Source of the DNA: JAJYTL01 sp046705265
GTDB lineage: Bacteria; Pseudomonadota; Alphaproteobacteria; Ferrovibrionales; Ferrovibrionaceae
DNA length: 40,355 nt
Reading direction: 5' to 3'
NCBI GenBank assembly: GCA_046705265.1
Contig: JBJKQL010000088.1
Span: 1 to 40,355, forward strand
Part shown: in pieces, positions 1 through 8,106 of the stretch
How the letters are laid out: each line of letters starts with the position of its first letter
How positions within the stretch are numbered: position 1 is the first letter of the stretch
Program-made: the position numbers and the translations under genes
The notes under the pieces: model-generated
Seen by the model: the letters and a program-made list of their open reading frames with translations, nothing else
Told to the model about the DNA's origin: nothing
Database searches by the model: none

Positions 1-114
1 CGCATCACCATGAAATTCACCACCCCCGGCCGGGCCGTCTACCGCTTCCAAACCGTCCGGGTCATTCACCCCAGAAGCGGACAACTGATGTGCTACAAAA
101 ACTGGACATCTTGA
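1..114 (+). CDS. Unidentified reading-frame end running in from the window edge
   Basis: A plus-strand frame is open from the first base to a TGA at 112-114 (37 codons visible, with an internal ATG at 10). The translated end contains HPRSGQLMCYKNWTS, which I do not recognise. It runs towards the 3' end of the liuD gene, so the two would converge. It could be the tail of a real gene, a mobile-element remnant or chance. Too little is visible to decide. Confidence 0.15.
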   Translation, partial: RITMKFTTPGRAVYRFQTVRVIHPRSGQLMCYKNWTS

Positions 115-154
115 CAAGCTGCCAACACTCTTCCAAGGCAATCCAACCGGGCGC

Positions 155-2167
155 CTACCCCGCCTCGGCAAAAGCAATGAGAAGTGTGCCTTCCTCGACT
201 TGATCGCCGCTACGGGCGAGAACTCGTGCCACCTGGCCGGAGCCCGGCGCAACGAGCGTATGTTCGACCTTCATCGCCAAAAGCACGACCAGCGGGTCGC
301 CCTTCGCGACTTCGGCACCAGGAGCGACCAACACTTGCACCACACGACCAGGCAAGGGCGCAGTGACGCCGCCCCTGGTCTCTTCCTCGACGAAGGCGGC
401 CGTGAGCGGGTCGACGATAGCCAAACGATAGATCCAGCCGGGAGCGGCGACGACGACCTCGCGACCGTGGCGGAACCAGCCAATCCTGTACCGCTTGCTG
501 CCGATCTCGGCCAAAAGCGTGCCGGGCTCGCTAAATCGGCCGCGCGCCGTGAGCGGGCCGGTCGGAAGATCGAGACGATAACGTCCATCCTCGGGCGTGA
601 CCTTGACCATGAACTCGGTCTCGCCGTGGCGGAAATGCAGCCTCAGGCTGGCCTCTGTGTTCAACCGCCAGCCGTCGGCCACCGACCACGGGGACCAGGG
701 ATCGGTGGTCGCCCGCGCGGTCACCGCCGCGGCTGCCGCAAAGCTTAAGCATTCCCCGAGCACGGCAAGTGCCAAGCCATCCTTGCCGATGTCGGGTGGC
801 TGCACGAGGTCCTCAAGGACACGCCCGAGAAAGCCGGTATCGACACCGCCGCGAATGAAATCGGGGTGCCGGACAAGGCGTCGGAGAAACCCGTGGTTGG
901 TTTCCGGACCTCCGATCTCCCACTCATCGAGCGCGGCCTCGAGCCGGCACACCGCCCCCGGCCGATCATCGCCCCAGACGATGAGCTTGGCCAGCAGGGG
1001 ATCATAATGGGGGGTGACAACATCGCCCTCGCGAACCCCGGTATCGAGCCGGACATGGGATTCAAGCGGCGGCCGGCGGAAACGCAACAACGTCCCGGTC
1101 GCCGGCAAGAAATTCCGCGCCGGGTTCTCGGCGTAAAGTCGGGCCTCGATGGCGTGCCCCCGCACCTCAATTCGATCTTGCGCCAGAGGCAAAGCCTCGC
1201 CGGCGGCAACGCGCAACTGCCATTCCACGAGATCGAGGCCGGTGATCGCCTCCGTCACCGGATGTTCGACTTGAAGACGTGTGTTCATTTCTAAGAAATA
1301 AAACGGGTTTTCGTTTCCACCATCGGCGGATGCCACGAGAAACTCGACGGTACCGGCGCCGACATAACCGACTGCCCGCGCAGCCTTGACGGCGGCTTTC
1401 CCCATGGCCCCCCGCGTCGCGTCAGAAAGGCCGATCGCCGGTGCTTCCTCGATCACCTTTTGATAGCGGCGCTGCGCTGAGCAATCACGCTCGAACAGGT
1501 GAACGACATTGCCGAAGCGATCGCCGAAGACCTGCACCTCGATATGGCGGGCGGCAGCGAGGTATTTCTCGAGCATCACTCTGGGATCGCCAAAGGCCGC
1601 CCCCGCCTCGCGCGCCGCGCCGGCCAGCGCCGCTGGCAACTCGGCCACGGTGTGTACAATCCGCATGCCCTTGCCGCCGCCACCGGCAACCGCCTTGATC
1701 AGCACCGGATAGCCGATCTCGGCCGCGATCTTGGCTAGACGCTCGGCTGAGGCCCCCTCTTCATACCAGCCCGGAACCAACGGGACGCCTGCCTTTTTCA
1801 TCAATGCCTTGGCTGCACTTTTCTCACCCATCGCACGAATCGCGTCGGGAGGCGGGCCGATAAAGACGACGCTCTGCGCGGCACAGGCCTCGGCAAAAGC
1901 CGCATTCTCGGAAAGGAAGCCATAGCCGGGGTGAATCGCCTCGGCGCCGGAAGCTTCCGCCGCGGCTAAAATCGCCTTCGAATCGAGGTAGCTCTGGCTT
2001 GCGGGCGGCGGGCCAATACGGTAGGCGGCATCCACCAGAGCAACGTGGCGCGCATCCCGGTCGGCATCAGAATAGACCGCGACCGCTTGAATGCCGAGGC
2101 GGCGGCAGGTATGCGCCACCCGGCAAGCGATCTCGCCGCGATTGGCGATAAGAATGCGACGGAACAT
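155..2167 (-). CDS. liuD: Methylcrotonyl-CoA carboxylase, biotin-containing alpha subunit
   Basis: This 670-residue protein carries biotin carboxylase and biotin carrier functions in one chain. It carboxylates biotin using ATP and bicarbonate, for transfer to 3-methylcrotonyl-CoA in leucine breakdown. The N-terminus FRRILIANRGEIACR is the biotin carboxylase signature. The ATP-grasp glycine loop GGGGKGM is at about 162-168, EMNTRLQVEHPVTE follows, and the C-terminal biotinyl domain ends with the attachment site AMKVEH (Lys about 633). The ATG at 2167 is preferred over one at 2188 because it aligns with the family N-terminus and leaves a 2-base gap after liuC, whereas the earlier start would run into liuC. 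The MCC assignment over acetyl- or propionyl-CoA carboxylase rests on the adjacent liuB and liuC. Valine replaces the usual methionine after the biotinylated lysine. Confidence 0.9.
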   Translation of the reverse strand: MFRRILIANRGEIACRVAHTCRRLGIQAVAVYSDADRDARHVALVDAAYRIGPPPASQSYLDSKAILAAAEASGAEAIHPGYGFLSENAAFAEACAAQSVVFIGPPPDAIRAMGEKSAAKALMKKAGVPLVPGWYEEGASAERLAKIAAEIGYPVLIKAVAGGGGKGMRIVHTVAELPAALAGAAREAGAAFGDPRVMLEKYLAAARHIEVQVFGDRFGNVVHLFERDCSAQRRYQKVIEEAPAIGLSDATRGAMGKAAVKAARAVGYVGAGTVEFLVASADGGNENPFYFLEMNTRLQVEHPVTEAITGLDLVEWQLRVAAGEALPLAQDRIEVRGHAIEARLYAENPARNFLPATGTLLRFRRPPLESHVRLDTGVREGDVVTPHYDPLLAKLIVWGDDRPGAVCRLEAALDEWEIGGPETNHGFLRRLVRHPDFIRGGVDTGFLGRVLEDLVQPPDIGKDGLALAVLGECLSFAAAAAVTARATTDPWSPWSVADGWRLNTEASLRLHFRHGETEFMVKVTPEDGRYRLDLPTGPLTARGRFSEPGTLLAEIGSKRYRIGWFRHGREVVVAAPGWIYRLAIVDPLTAAFVEEETRGGVTAPLPGRVVQVLVAPGAEVAKGDPLVVLLAMKVEHTLVAPGSGQVARVLARSGDQVEEGTLLIAFAEAG

Positions 2168-2169
2168 TG

Positions 2170-2970
2170 TTAGTCCGTCTTTGCCCAACTCGGCCTGCGG
2201 CGCTCGAGGAAAGACGCGATGCCTTCCCGGCCTTCCGGCGAAGCACGAAGTTCGGCAATGCGCCGGGCAGTCTCATGCGCGAGCTCACTGGAAAAGGGCT
2301 TATGGCCAACGTCCTGGATCAGATCCTTGGCGGCGGCAAGCGCTCCCGGCGCAGCGCTGAGAAACTGGTTAACCAGCCGGTCGCGAACCGCCATCAAGGC
2401 CACCGGGTCAGCCACCACCTCATGCACCAGGCCAAGGCGCAGAGCAGTTTCCGCATCGAAACGTTCTGCGGTGAGAAAATAGCGTCGTGCCTGCCTAGCG
2501 CCGATTGCTGCGACGACATAGGGAGAGATCACCGCCGGCACCAGACCGAGGCGCACTTCGGTCAAAGCAAAATGCGCGTCACGTACGGCGATCGCAACGT
2601 CACAAGCCGCAACCAAGCCAAGCCCGCCCGCGATCGCCGCTCCTTGCACCAGCGCGACGGTGGGCTGAGGCATGCTGGCGAGCTTCAAGAGAAGGTGACC
2701 GAGCTCGGCCGCATCCTCCCGGTTTGCCTCCTCATCAAGGTCAGCGGCGAGCCGCATCCAGTTGAGATCGGCACCAGCGGAAAAGCTCTTGCCCGTGGCC
2801 TGAAGCAGCACCACCCGCACGCCATCTTGCTTTGCAAGATCGTCCACCATCGCGTCGAGTTGCTCGATCACCAAATCGTTAAAGGCGTTGTGCAGCTCGG
2901 GCCGGTTCAAGGTGATGGTCGCGATCCCTTCAGGGGTGGTCTCAAGCAAGACCGGAGTTTTGTCGCTCAT
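2170..2970 (-). CDS. liuC: Methylglutaconyl-CoA hydratase (enoyl-CoA hydratase family)
   Basis: This 266-residue crotonase-fold protein would hydrate 3-methylglutaconyl-CoA to HMG-CoA, the step after methylcrotonyl-CoA carboxylase. The oxyanion-hole segments SAGADLNWM (about 64-72) and GAAIAGGLGL are visible. The first catalytic Glu of classical hydratases is absent in GGLGL, while the second is present in LTEVRLGLVPA. That pattern, and the following ISPYVV, match my memory of LiuC/GnyH proteins rather than fatty-acid hydratases. It lies between liuB (6-base gap) and liuD (2-base gap), so it is almost certainly co-transcribed. A general enoyl-CoA hydratase is the alternative. Confidence 0.85.
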   Translation of the reverse strand: MSDKTPVLLETTPEGIATITLNRPELHNAFNDLVIEQLDAMVDDLAKQDGVRVVLLQATGKSFSAGADLNWMRLAADLDEEANREDAAELGHLLLKLASMPQPTVALVQGAAIAGGLGLVAACDVAIAVRDAHFALTEVRLGLVPAVISPYVVAAIGARQARRYFLTAERFDAETALRLGLVHEVVADPVALMAVRDRLVNQFLSAAPGALAAAKDLIQDVGHKPFSSELAHETARRIAELRASPEGREGIASFLERRRPSWAKTD

Positions 2971-2976
2971 TTTTCC

Positions 2977-4584
2977 TCACATGCGGAAGACGCCGAACCG
3001 AGTCTCCGGGATCGGCGCGTTGAAAGAGGCGGACAGCGCCAAGCCGAGAACGCGCCGGGTATCCGCCGGGTCGATAATCCCATCGTCCCACAGCCTCGCC
3101 GTGGCATAATAGGGATGCCCTTGGGTCTCGTATTGGCTAAGGATGCCCTCCTTGAAAGCAGCTTCCTCGGCCTCCGGCCAGTCGCCGCCGCGGGCCTCGA
3201 TGCCGTCGCGCCGTACCGTCGCCAACACGTTCGCCGCCTGCTCGCCGCCCATCACCGAAATCCGCGCATTCGGCCACATCCATAGCATGCGCGGCCCATA
3301 GGCGCGGCCACACATTCCATAATTGCCGGCGCCGAACGAGCCGCCGATGATGATGGTGAATTTCGGCACCCTGGCGCAAGCGACCGCCGTCACCAGCTTG
3401 GCTCCGTCCTTCGCGATGCCGCCTGCTTCGTACTTTCGCCCGACCATGAAGCCTGTGACGTTCTGCAGGAAGATCAGCGGGATATTCCGCTGGCAGCAAA
3501 GCTCGACGAAATGCGCGCCTTTCAAGGCCGAATCCGAAAACAGGATGCCGTTATTGGCGACGATGCCGACGGCATAGCCGAAAATCCGGCCGAAGCCTGT
3601 CACCAGCGTCGTGCCGTAGCGCTTCTTGAATTCCTCGAAGCCGCTGTCGTCGAGGATACGTGCCAAGACCTCGCGGACATCGTAAGGCACTCGGATATCG
3701 GATGGCACCACCGCGTGAAGTTCGGCCGGATCGTAGCGCGGCTGGCGCGGCGGTTCTGCTGCCACCGGGCCGATCTTCGCGGCGTTAAGATGGCCGACGA
3801 TCTCACGCGTGATAGCGAGCGCATGGGTATCGTCGTGAGCGAAGTGGTCGGCGACGCCCGAGATACGAGTGTGAAGATCGGCACCGCCCAAATCCTCGGC
3901 CGAAACCTCCTCGCCGGTCGCGGCCTTCACCAAGGGCGGACCGCCGAGAAAAATAGTGCCCTGGCGGCGGACGATCACCGCCTCGTCGCACATCGCCGGC
4001 ACATAAGCACCGCCCGCCGTGCAGGATCCCATCACCACCGCGATTTGCGGAATGCCGGCAGCAGAGAGCGTGGCCTGATTGAAGAAGATACGCCCGAAGT
4101 GATCTCGGTCGGGAAAAACCTGATCCTGGTTCGGCAGGTTGGCACCACCGGAATCCACCAGGTAGATGCAGGGCAAATGGTTCTCGAGCGCGATGGTCTG
4201 CGCCCGAAGATGCTTCTTCACGGTCAAGGGATAATAAGTACCGCCTTTTACGGTCGCATCATTGCAGACGATCACGCATTCCCGGCCCTTGACACGGCCT
4301 ATGCCGGTAATGATCCCGGCTGACGGCACCTCGTCGTCATAAAGGCCGAAGGCGGCGAGCTGGCTGAGCTCGAGAAACGGCGATCCGGGATCGAGCAAAC
4401 CATCGATTCGAGCGCGCGGCAGAAGCTTGCCGCGGGCCTTGTGGCGCTCGCGGGCGCGCGAATCGCCGCCTGCGGCAATTCGCCCGACCTTGGCTTGGAG
4501 ATCCTGGACCAGCGCCGCCATCATCTCGCGGTTCCGGATCGCCCCATCCGCGCGAAGATCGAGAGCGCTTTCCAAAACCGGCAT
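2977..4584 (-). CDS. liuB: Methylcrotonyl-CoA carboxylase, carboxyltransferase beta subunit
   Basis: This 535-residue carboxyltransferase would transfer CO2 from carboxybiotin to 3-methylcrotonyl-CoA. The N-terminal crotonase-like half contains YLVDSGGANLPNQDQVFPD (about 141-159) and GSCTAGGAYVPAM (about 187-199). These are typical of MCC beta, and also of geranyl-CoA carboxylase, rather than propionyl-CoA carboxylase beta. The C-terminal half contains GGSFGAGNYGMCGRAYGPR. The length matches the family. It is the first gene of the block liuB-liuC-liuD and diverges from the SDR gene across about 170 bases. In the liu operon of Pseudomonas the order A-B-C-D-E is the same for B, C and D. Confidence 0.9.
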   Translation of the reverse strand: MPVLESALDLRADGAIRNREMMAALVQDLQAKVGRIAAGGDSRARERHKARGKLLPRARIDGLLDPGSPFLELSQLAAFGLYDDEVPSAGIITGIGRVKGRECVIVCNDATVKGGTYYPLTVKKHLRAQTIALENHLPCIYLVDSGGANLPNQDQVFPDRDHFGRIFFNQATLSAAGIPQIAVVMGSCTAGGAYVPAMCDEAVIVRRQGTIFLGGPPLVKAATGEEVSAEDLGGADLHTRISGVADHFAHDDTHALAITREIVGHLNAAKIGPVAAEPPRQPRYDPAELHAVVPSDIRVPYDVREVLARILDDSGFEEFKKRYGTTLVTGFGRIFGYAVGIVANNGILFSDSALKGAHFVELCCQRNIPLIFLQNVTGFMVGRKYEAGGIAKDGAKLVTAVACARVPKFTIIIGGSFGAGNYGMCGRAYGPRMLWMWPNARISVMGGEQAANVLATVRRDGIEARGGDWPEAEEAAFKEGILSQYETQGHPYYATARLWDDGIIDPADTRRVLGLALSASFNAPIPETRFGVFRM

Positions 4585-4714
4585 CGCTAAAATCCTTTTC
4601 TCGATGGCCTTTATCGACCTTATCGACGAGGCACTGACGCGGCAGAGCGCTTCAAAATGCCCGCCGTGTCCGTTTCAAGGCAAGGAAATTATCGCGCGAT
4701 ACCTAGCCCTTGGC

Positions 4715-4720
4715 TATGAT
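4715..4720 (+). promoter_or_regulatory. Possible -10 element upstream of the SDR gene
   Basis: TATGAT (5 of 6 matches to the sigma-70 -10 consensus) lies 36 bases before the SDR start in the 172-base divergent gap with liuB. I see no convincing -35 hexamer at normal spacing, so this is only a candidate. Confidence 0.22.
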
Positions 4721-4756
4721 CCCGCACGAACAGGAAAGCATCGGCGGGGATCGACC

Positions 4757-5527
4757 ATGAACCATCCGGCGTTCGACTTGAGCGGCAAGGTCGCCCTGAT
4801 TACGGGCGGCAACAGCGGCATCGGCTTCGGCATGGCAAAGGGCCTCGCGCGCTCCGGCGCGGCGGTCGCGATCTGGGGTACGAACGAGGCCAAGAACCGT
4901 GCGGCGGTCGAGGCCTTGGCCAAAACCGGCGTCAAGGCCGCGGGTTTCCTCTGCGATGTCGGGGATGAGGGCGCGGTGGACGCCGCCTTCGACAAGACCC
5001 TCGAGACCTTTGGCAAGATCGACGGTTGTTTTGCCAATGCGGGGGTGATTGGCGGCGGTAGGCCGTTTCTCGACATCACAGCGGCCGATTGGCACCGTGT
5101 GTTGCGGGTCAATCTCGACGGCGCGTTTTACACGCTCCGTGCCGCAGCCCGGCACATGGCGAGCCGGGGAGAAGGCGGCGTTCTCGCCGGTACCGCCTCG
5201 CTCGCCGCGATCGAAGGGGCGCCGCGCGGCGAGCATTATGCCGCGACCAAGGGCGGCTTGATCTCGATGATCCGGGCGCTCGCGGTCGAACTCGCCAAGC
5301 ACCGTATTCGCGCCAACGCAATTCTGCCGGGCTGGATCGAAACCGCGATGACGGCGCCGCGCGTCGGCGACGCCAAATTCAATGAACGCGTGCTGCCCCG
5401 CGTCCCACTTCGGCGCTGGGGCACCGGCGACGATTTCGCCGGGATCGCGATCTATCTGATGAGCGATTTGAGCGCCTACCATACCGGTGACACCTTCCTC
5501 ATCGACGGCGGCTACGCCTTGTTCTAG
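4757..5527 (+). CDS. Short-chain dehydrogenase/reductase (SDR) family oxidoreductase
   Basis: This 256-residue classical SDR has the Rossmann cofactor motif TGGNSGIG (16-23), the NAG motif in CFANAGVIGG, catalytic Ser148 in AGTASLAA, and the YxxxK pair Tyr161/Lys165 in HYAATKGG. The C-terminus ends DTFLIDGGYALF, as in 3-oxoacyl-ACP-reductase-like SDRs. The ATG at 4757 is chosen because a GGGGA ribosome binding site precedes it by 6 bases and the family N-terminus starts there; the frame is open further upstream. It sits on the opposite strand inside the leucine-degradation region. The substrate cannot be read from sequence. A hydroxyacyl-CoA or alcohol substrate is plausible from context only. 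Confidence 0.85.
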   Translation: MNHPAFDLSGKVALITGGNSGIGFGMAKGLARSGAAVAIWGTNEAKNRAAVEALAKTGVKAAGFLCDVGDEGAVDAAFDKTLETFGKIDGCFANAGVIGGGRPFLDITAADWHRVLRVNLDGAFYTLRAAARHMASRGEGGVLAGTASLAAIEGAPRGEHYAATKGGLISMIRALAVELAKHRIRANAILPGWIETAMTAPRVGDAKFNERVLPRVPLRRWGTGDDFAGIAIYLMSDLSAYHTGDTFLIDGGYALF

Positions 5528-5545
5528 GGAGGGAAAGTGGCCGGC

Positions 5546-6151
5546 TTACCAGCCGCCGGTCTCGATCCAGCGCTCGATCATCGGCAGGCGGTCGGAGCCC
5601 CAGAAACCTTCACCATCGACGAAAATGAACGGCGAGCCGAACACGCCACGCTCATTGATCGCCTCGTCGGTGACTGTTTTCAGCTTTTCCTTCACCGTCG
5701 GCTCCTGCAGGCCCGTCGCCAGATTGTCGCGCCCGACACCGAGATTTTCGCCGAGCGCGAGCACGAGTTCCACATCGCCGACGTCGCGGCCTTGCACGAA
5801 ATAGGCCGCATAAGCGGCGCGGGCGAAGCGTCGCGCGAGCGCCGCATCCTGCGCCGCCAGCCAATAAAAGGCCCGAGCCGTTGCCACCGTCGCGATGGGA
5901 AATTTCGCCGGCATTGCGAAAGGAATATTGTACATCCGGGCCGAGCGCGAGAAGTCCTTTCGCGAATAGTCGCCTTTCAACGGCACCTCGATCAGCGGCT
6001 TGGTGCCGGCAATCTTGAACACGGCGCCGAGAAGAAAGGGCTTCCATTCAACTTCACGGTCATGCCGAGCAGCGACGTCATCAATCAGATGGCTCGCGAT
6101 ATAACCGTAAGGCGAAGAAAAATCGAAAAAGAACTCGATCGGCCGAGCCAT
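5546..6151 (-). CDS. 2-hydroxychromene-2-carboxylate isomerase family protein (DsbA fold)
   Basis: This 201-residue protein begins MARPIEFFFDFSSPYGYIA, the diagnostic N-terminus of the kappa-class GST-like/HCCA isomerase family. The Ser in FDFSSPY takes the place of the thioredoxin cysteine and binds glutathione. The C-terminal half contains GVFGSPFIFVDGEGFWGSDRL, also family-typical. In naphthalene degradation NahD isomerises 2-hydroxychromene-2-carboxylate. Many alphaproteobacterial homologues lie among acyl-CoA genes with no aromatic pathway, so the substrate here is unknown. It converges with the SDR gene (18-base gap) and follows the acyl-CoA dehydrogenase gene on its own strand by about 100 bases. 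Confidence 0.8.
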   Translation of the reverse strand: MARPIEFFFDFSSPYGYIASHLIDDVAARHDREVEWKPFLLGAVFKIAGTKPLIEVPLKGDYSRKDFSRSARMYNIPFAMPAKFPIATVATARAFYWLAAQDAALARRFARAAYAAYFVQGRDVGDVELVLALGENLGVGRDNLATGLQEPTVKEKLKTVTDEAINERGVFGSPFIFVDGEGFWGSDRLPMIERWIETGGW

Positions 6152-6254
6152 GTCATTCTCCTTTCCCTCAACACCTGAGCCGGGGCATGACGGCCGTCAT
6201 GGCACAGCGACGAATACGCGGACGCCTGCGACCGATAGACCAAAACCAGAGCCC

Positions 6255-7388
6255 TCAAGCGCCCATCAGGCTGCGCGAGATCACCATGCGCTGAATGTCA
6301 CTGGTGCCTTCGTATATCTGGCAGATACGCACATCTCGGTAAATGCGCTCGACTGGAAAATCGCTGAGATAACCGTAGCCGCCATGAATCTGGATCGCGT
6401 CCGAGGCAACCCTCTCGGCGATCTCGGAGGCAAAGAGCTTGGCCATGCTGGCCTCGCGCATCGAGGGCCGGCCCGCCATCTTCAGGTTCGTCGCGTGCCA
6501 GACGAGCTGGCGTGCCGCCTCGATCCGTGTCGCCATATCGGCGAGGCGGAACGCCACCGCCTGATGGTTGATGATCGCAGTGCCGAAAGCCTCGCGTTCG
6601 TGGGCATAGGCGCTTGCCGCCTCGAAGGCGGCGCGGGCCATGCCCACCGCTTGGGCACCGATGGCGATGCGCCCGGTCTCGAGATTGGCAAGCGCGATAC
6701 GATACCCAGCCCCCTCGGGTCCCAAGCGAAGCTCGTCCGGGATCTGGACGTCGAGATGAATCTGGCAGGTATCGGAGGCTCGCTGGCCGAGCTTGTGCTC
6801 GATCTTGGCGACAGTATAGCCCGGCGTGTCGGTCGGCACCGTGAAACAGGTCATGCCGCGTTTGCCGGCGGCAGGATCGGAGACGGCGAAGACCAGGGTC
6901 ACGCCGGCAATGCTGCCAGCGGTGACGAACTGCTTGGTCCCGGTGATGCGCCATCCGTTGCCGTCGCGCACGGCCCGGGTCTTGATGTTGGCGGCATCCG
7001 AACCGGCGCCGGGTTCGGTCAAGGAAAAGGCGCCGATCATCGCGCCGCGTGCCATCGGCTTCAGAAATCGCTCCTTCTGTTCGGCGGTTCCATATTCCAG
7101 GATCGCCGCGCCGACCGGCGAGTTGTTCACGGACATGACGGTCGAAAGAGCGCCGTTGCCAGCCGCGATTTCCTCAAGCGCCACGACATAGGTCAACAGA
7201 TCGACGCCCGCGCCGCCATAGGCCGGCGGCACGAGCATGCCGAAAAAGCCAAGGTCACCCATAATGCGCAGTGTGTCTTGATCGACCGCGCCTTGCCGTT
7301 CCCATTCCACCGCCCGTGGCACAAGCCTGCGCTTGGCGAAATCCCGCGCCATGTCGCGGATCGCTTCCTGGTCCTCGCTCAGCAACAC
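6255..7388 (-). CDS. Acyl-CoA dehydrogenase (short/branched-chain type)
   Basis: This 377-residue FAD flavoprotein would introduce a 2,3-double bond into an acyl-CoA and pass electrons to electron transfer flavoprotein. Visible are the flavin/substrate segment FSLTEPGAGSDA (about 121-132) and the C-terminal QIHGGYGYLSDFPVERIYRD. IYEGTSDIQR holds the canonical catalytic Glu (about 360), unlike the isovaleryl-CoA type encoded at 8103-9275. The start is a GTG at 7388, preceded by GGGAGGA with 5-base spacing. A longer in-frame ATG start at 7496 would add 36 residues of non-family sequence. Isobutyryl- or 2-methylbutyryl-CoA are reasonable substrates given the neighbours, but this is inference. 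Confidence 0.88.
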   Translation of the reverse strand: MLLSEDQEAIRDMARDFAKRRLVPRAVEWERQGAVDQDTLRIMGDLGFFGMLVPPAYGGAGVDLLTYVVALEEIAAGNGALSTVMSVNNSPVGAAILEYGTAEQKERFLKPMARGAMIGAFSLTEPGAGSDAANIKTRAVRDGNGWRITGTKQFVTAGSIAGVTLVFAVSDPAAGKRGMTCFTVPTDTPGYTVAKIEHKLGQRASDTCQIHLDVQIPDELRLGPEGAGYRIALANLETGRIAIGAQAVGMARAAFEAASAYAHEREAFGTAIINHQAVAFRLADMATRIEAARQLVWHATNLKMAGRPSMREASMAKLFASEIAERVASDAIQIHGGYGYLSDFPVERIYRDVRICQIYEGTSDIQRMVISRSLMGA

Positions 7389-7393
7389 GTGCT

Positions 7394-7400
7394 TCCTCCC
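7394..7400 (-). promoter_or_regulatory. Ribosome binding site deciding a GTG start (acyl-CoA dehydrogenase)
   Basis: Read on the minus strand this is GGGAGGA, followed by AGCAC and the GTG at 7388. It supports GTG initiation over the upstream in-frame ATG. Confidence 0.7.
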
Positions 7401-7584
7401 TTGGGCTCTACGCAGCCGCTCTCTCTGACGTCCCTTCATCATAAAAGCCGCAAGCAAGAATCGGCAATCCTCGACCGCTTGGATCACAGACGGCATCCAT
7501 CCGGTTTCATGGCAAGCCGTTGATTGGCGGCAGCGAAGGGTGCAAAATTTTCGAATGCAACTTGGTCTTCAATCCAAATCCGCC

Positions 7585-8106
7585 ATGAAGCGTCTCTATC
7601 TTCTGCGCCACGCGAAATCGAGTTGGGACGATCCGGCACTCGATGATTTTGACCGCCCGCTCGCCCCCCGCGGTAAACGCGATTGCGAAGCCATGGCACA
7701 CGCCCTTGCCGAGGCCGGGGTTGCGCCGGACCTCATCCTCTGTTCGCCCTCGCGACGCACCCGGGATACGCTTTCCCGTGTCTTTCCCTCGCTGCCAGCA
7801 GGCACAGCGGTAGAATTCGAGCGGCCGCTCTATCTTGCCGAGGGCGAACGTCTGCTTCACCGGCTCGGCCGCATCGACGACAAACGAGAGACCGTGCTTC
7901 TCATCGGCCACAATCCGGGCCTGCAGGAGCTCGGCCTGCGGCTCGCCGCCCTGGGCAATAGATCGCTGCTCGTCCGCCTTAAGGCCAAGTTCCCGACCGC
8001 CGCGCTTGCCGAAATCGAGTATGCGGGGCGTCATTGGGCCGATATCAGCGCCGGACAGACCCGGCTCGTCGGCCTGACTACGCCGAAGGACGCAGCGGCT
8101 GGCTAG
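7585..8106 (+). CDS. SixA-like histidine phosphatase family protein
   Basis: This 173-residue protein of the phosphoglycerate mutase-like branch has the catalytic motif LRHAKS (His9) near the N-terminus, SPSRRTRDT with the second phosphate-binding arginines, and LIGHNPGL (His109). The RHAKSxW start and small size match SixA, which dephosphorylates phosphohistidine on signalling or phosphotransferase proteins in E. coli. The target here is unknown. The ATG at 7585 fits the family N-terminus; an ATG 45 bases earlier is in frame but adds unrelated residues. Its 3' end overlaps the convergent ivd gene by 4 bases (CTAG), so both stop codons use the same bases. Confidence 0.85.
   Translation: MKRLYLLRHAKSSWDDPALDDFDRPLAPRGKRDCEAMAHALAEAGVAPDLILCSPSRRTRDTLSRVFPSLPAGTAVEFERPLYLAEGERLLHRLGRIDDKRETVLLIGHNPGLQELGLRLAALGNRSLLVRLKAKFPTAALAEIEYAGRHWADISAGQTRLVGLTTPKDAAAG

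Noticed and set aside
2167..3285. Long plus-strand open frame opposite liuC and liuB
   Set aside because: It lies entirely antisense to genes with clear catalytic motifs, has no recognisable domain, and long spurious frames are expected in GC-rich DNA.
6150..7523. 457-codon plus-strand open frame opposite the acyl-CoA dehydrogenase
   Set aside because: It is antisense to a well-supported gene, with His/Arg/Gly-rich composition and no family pattern.
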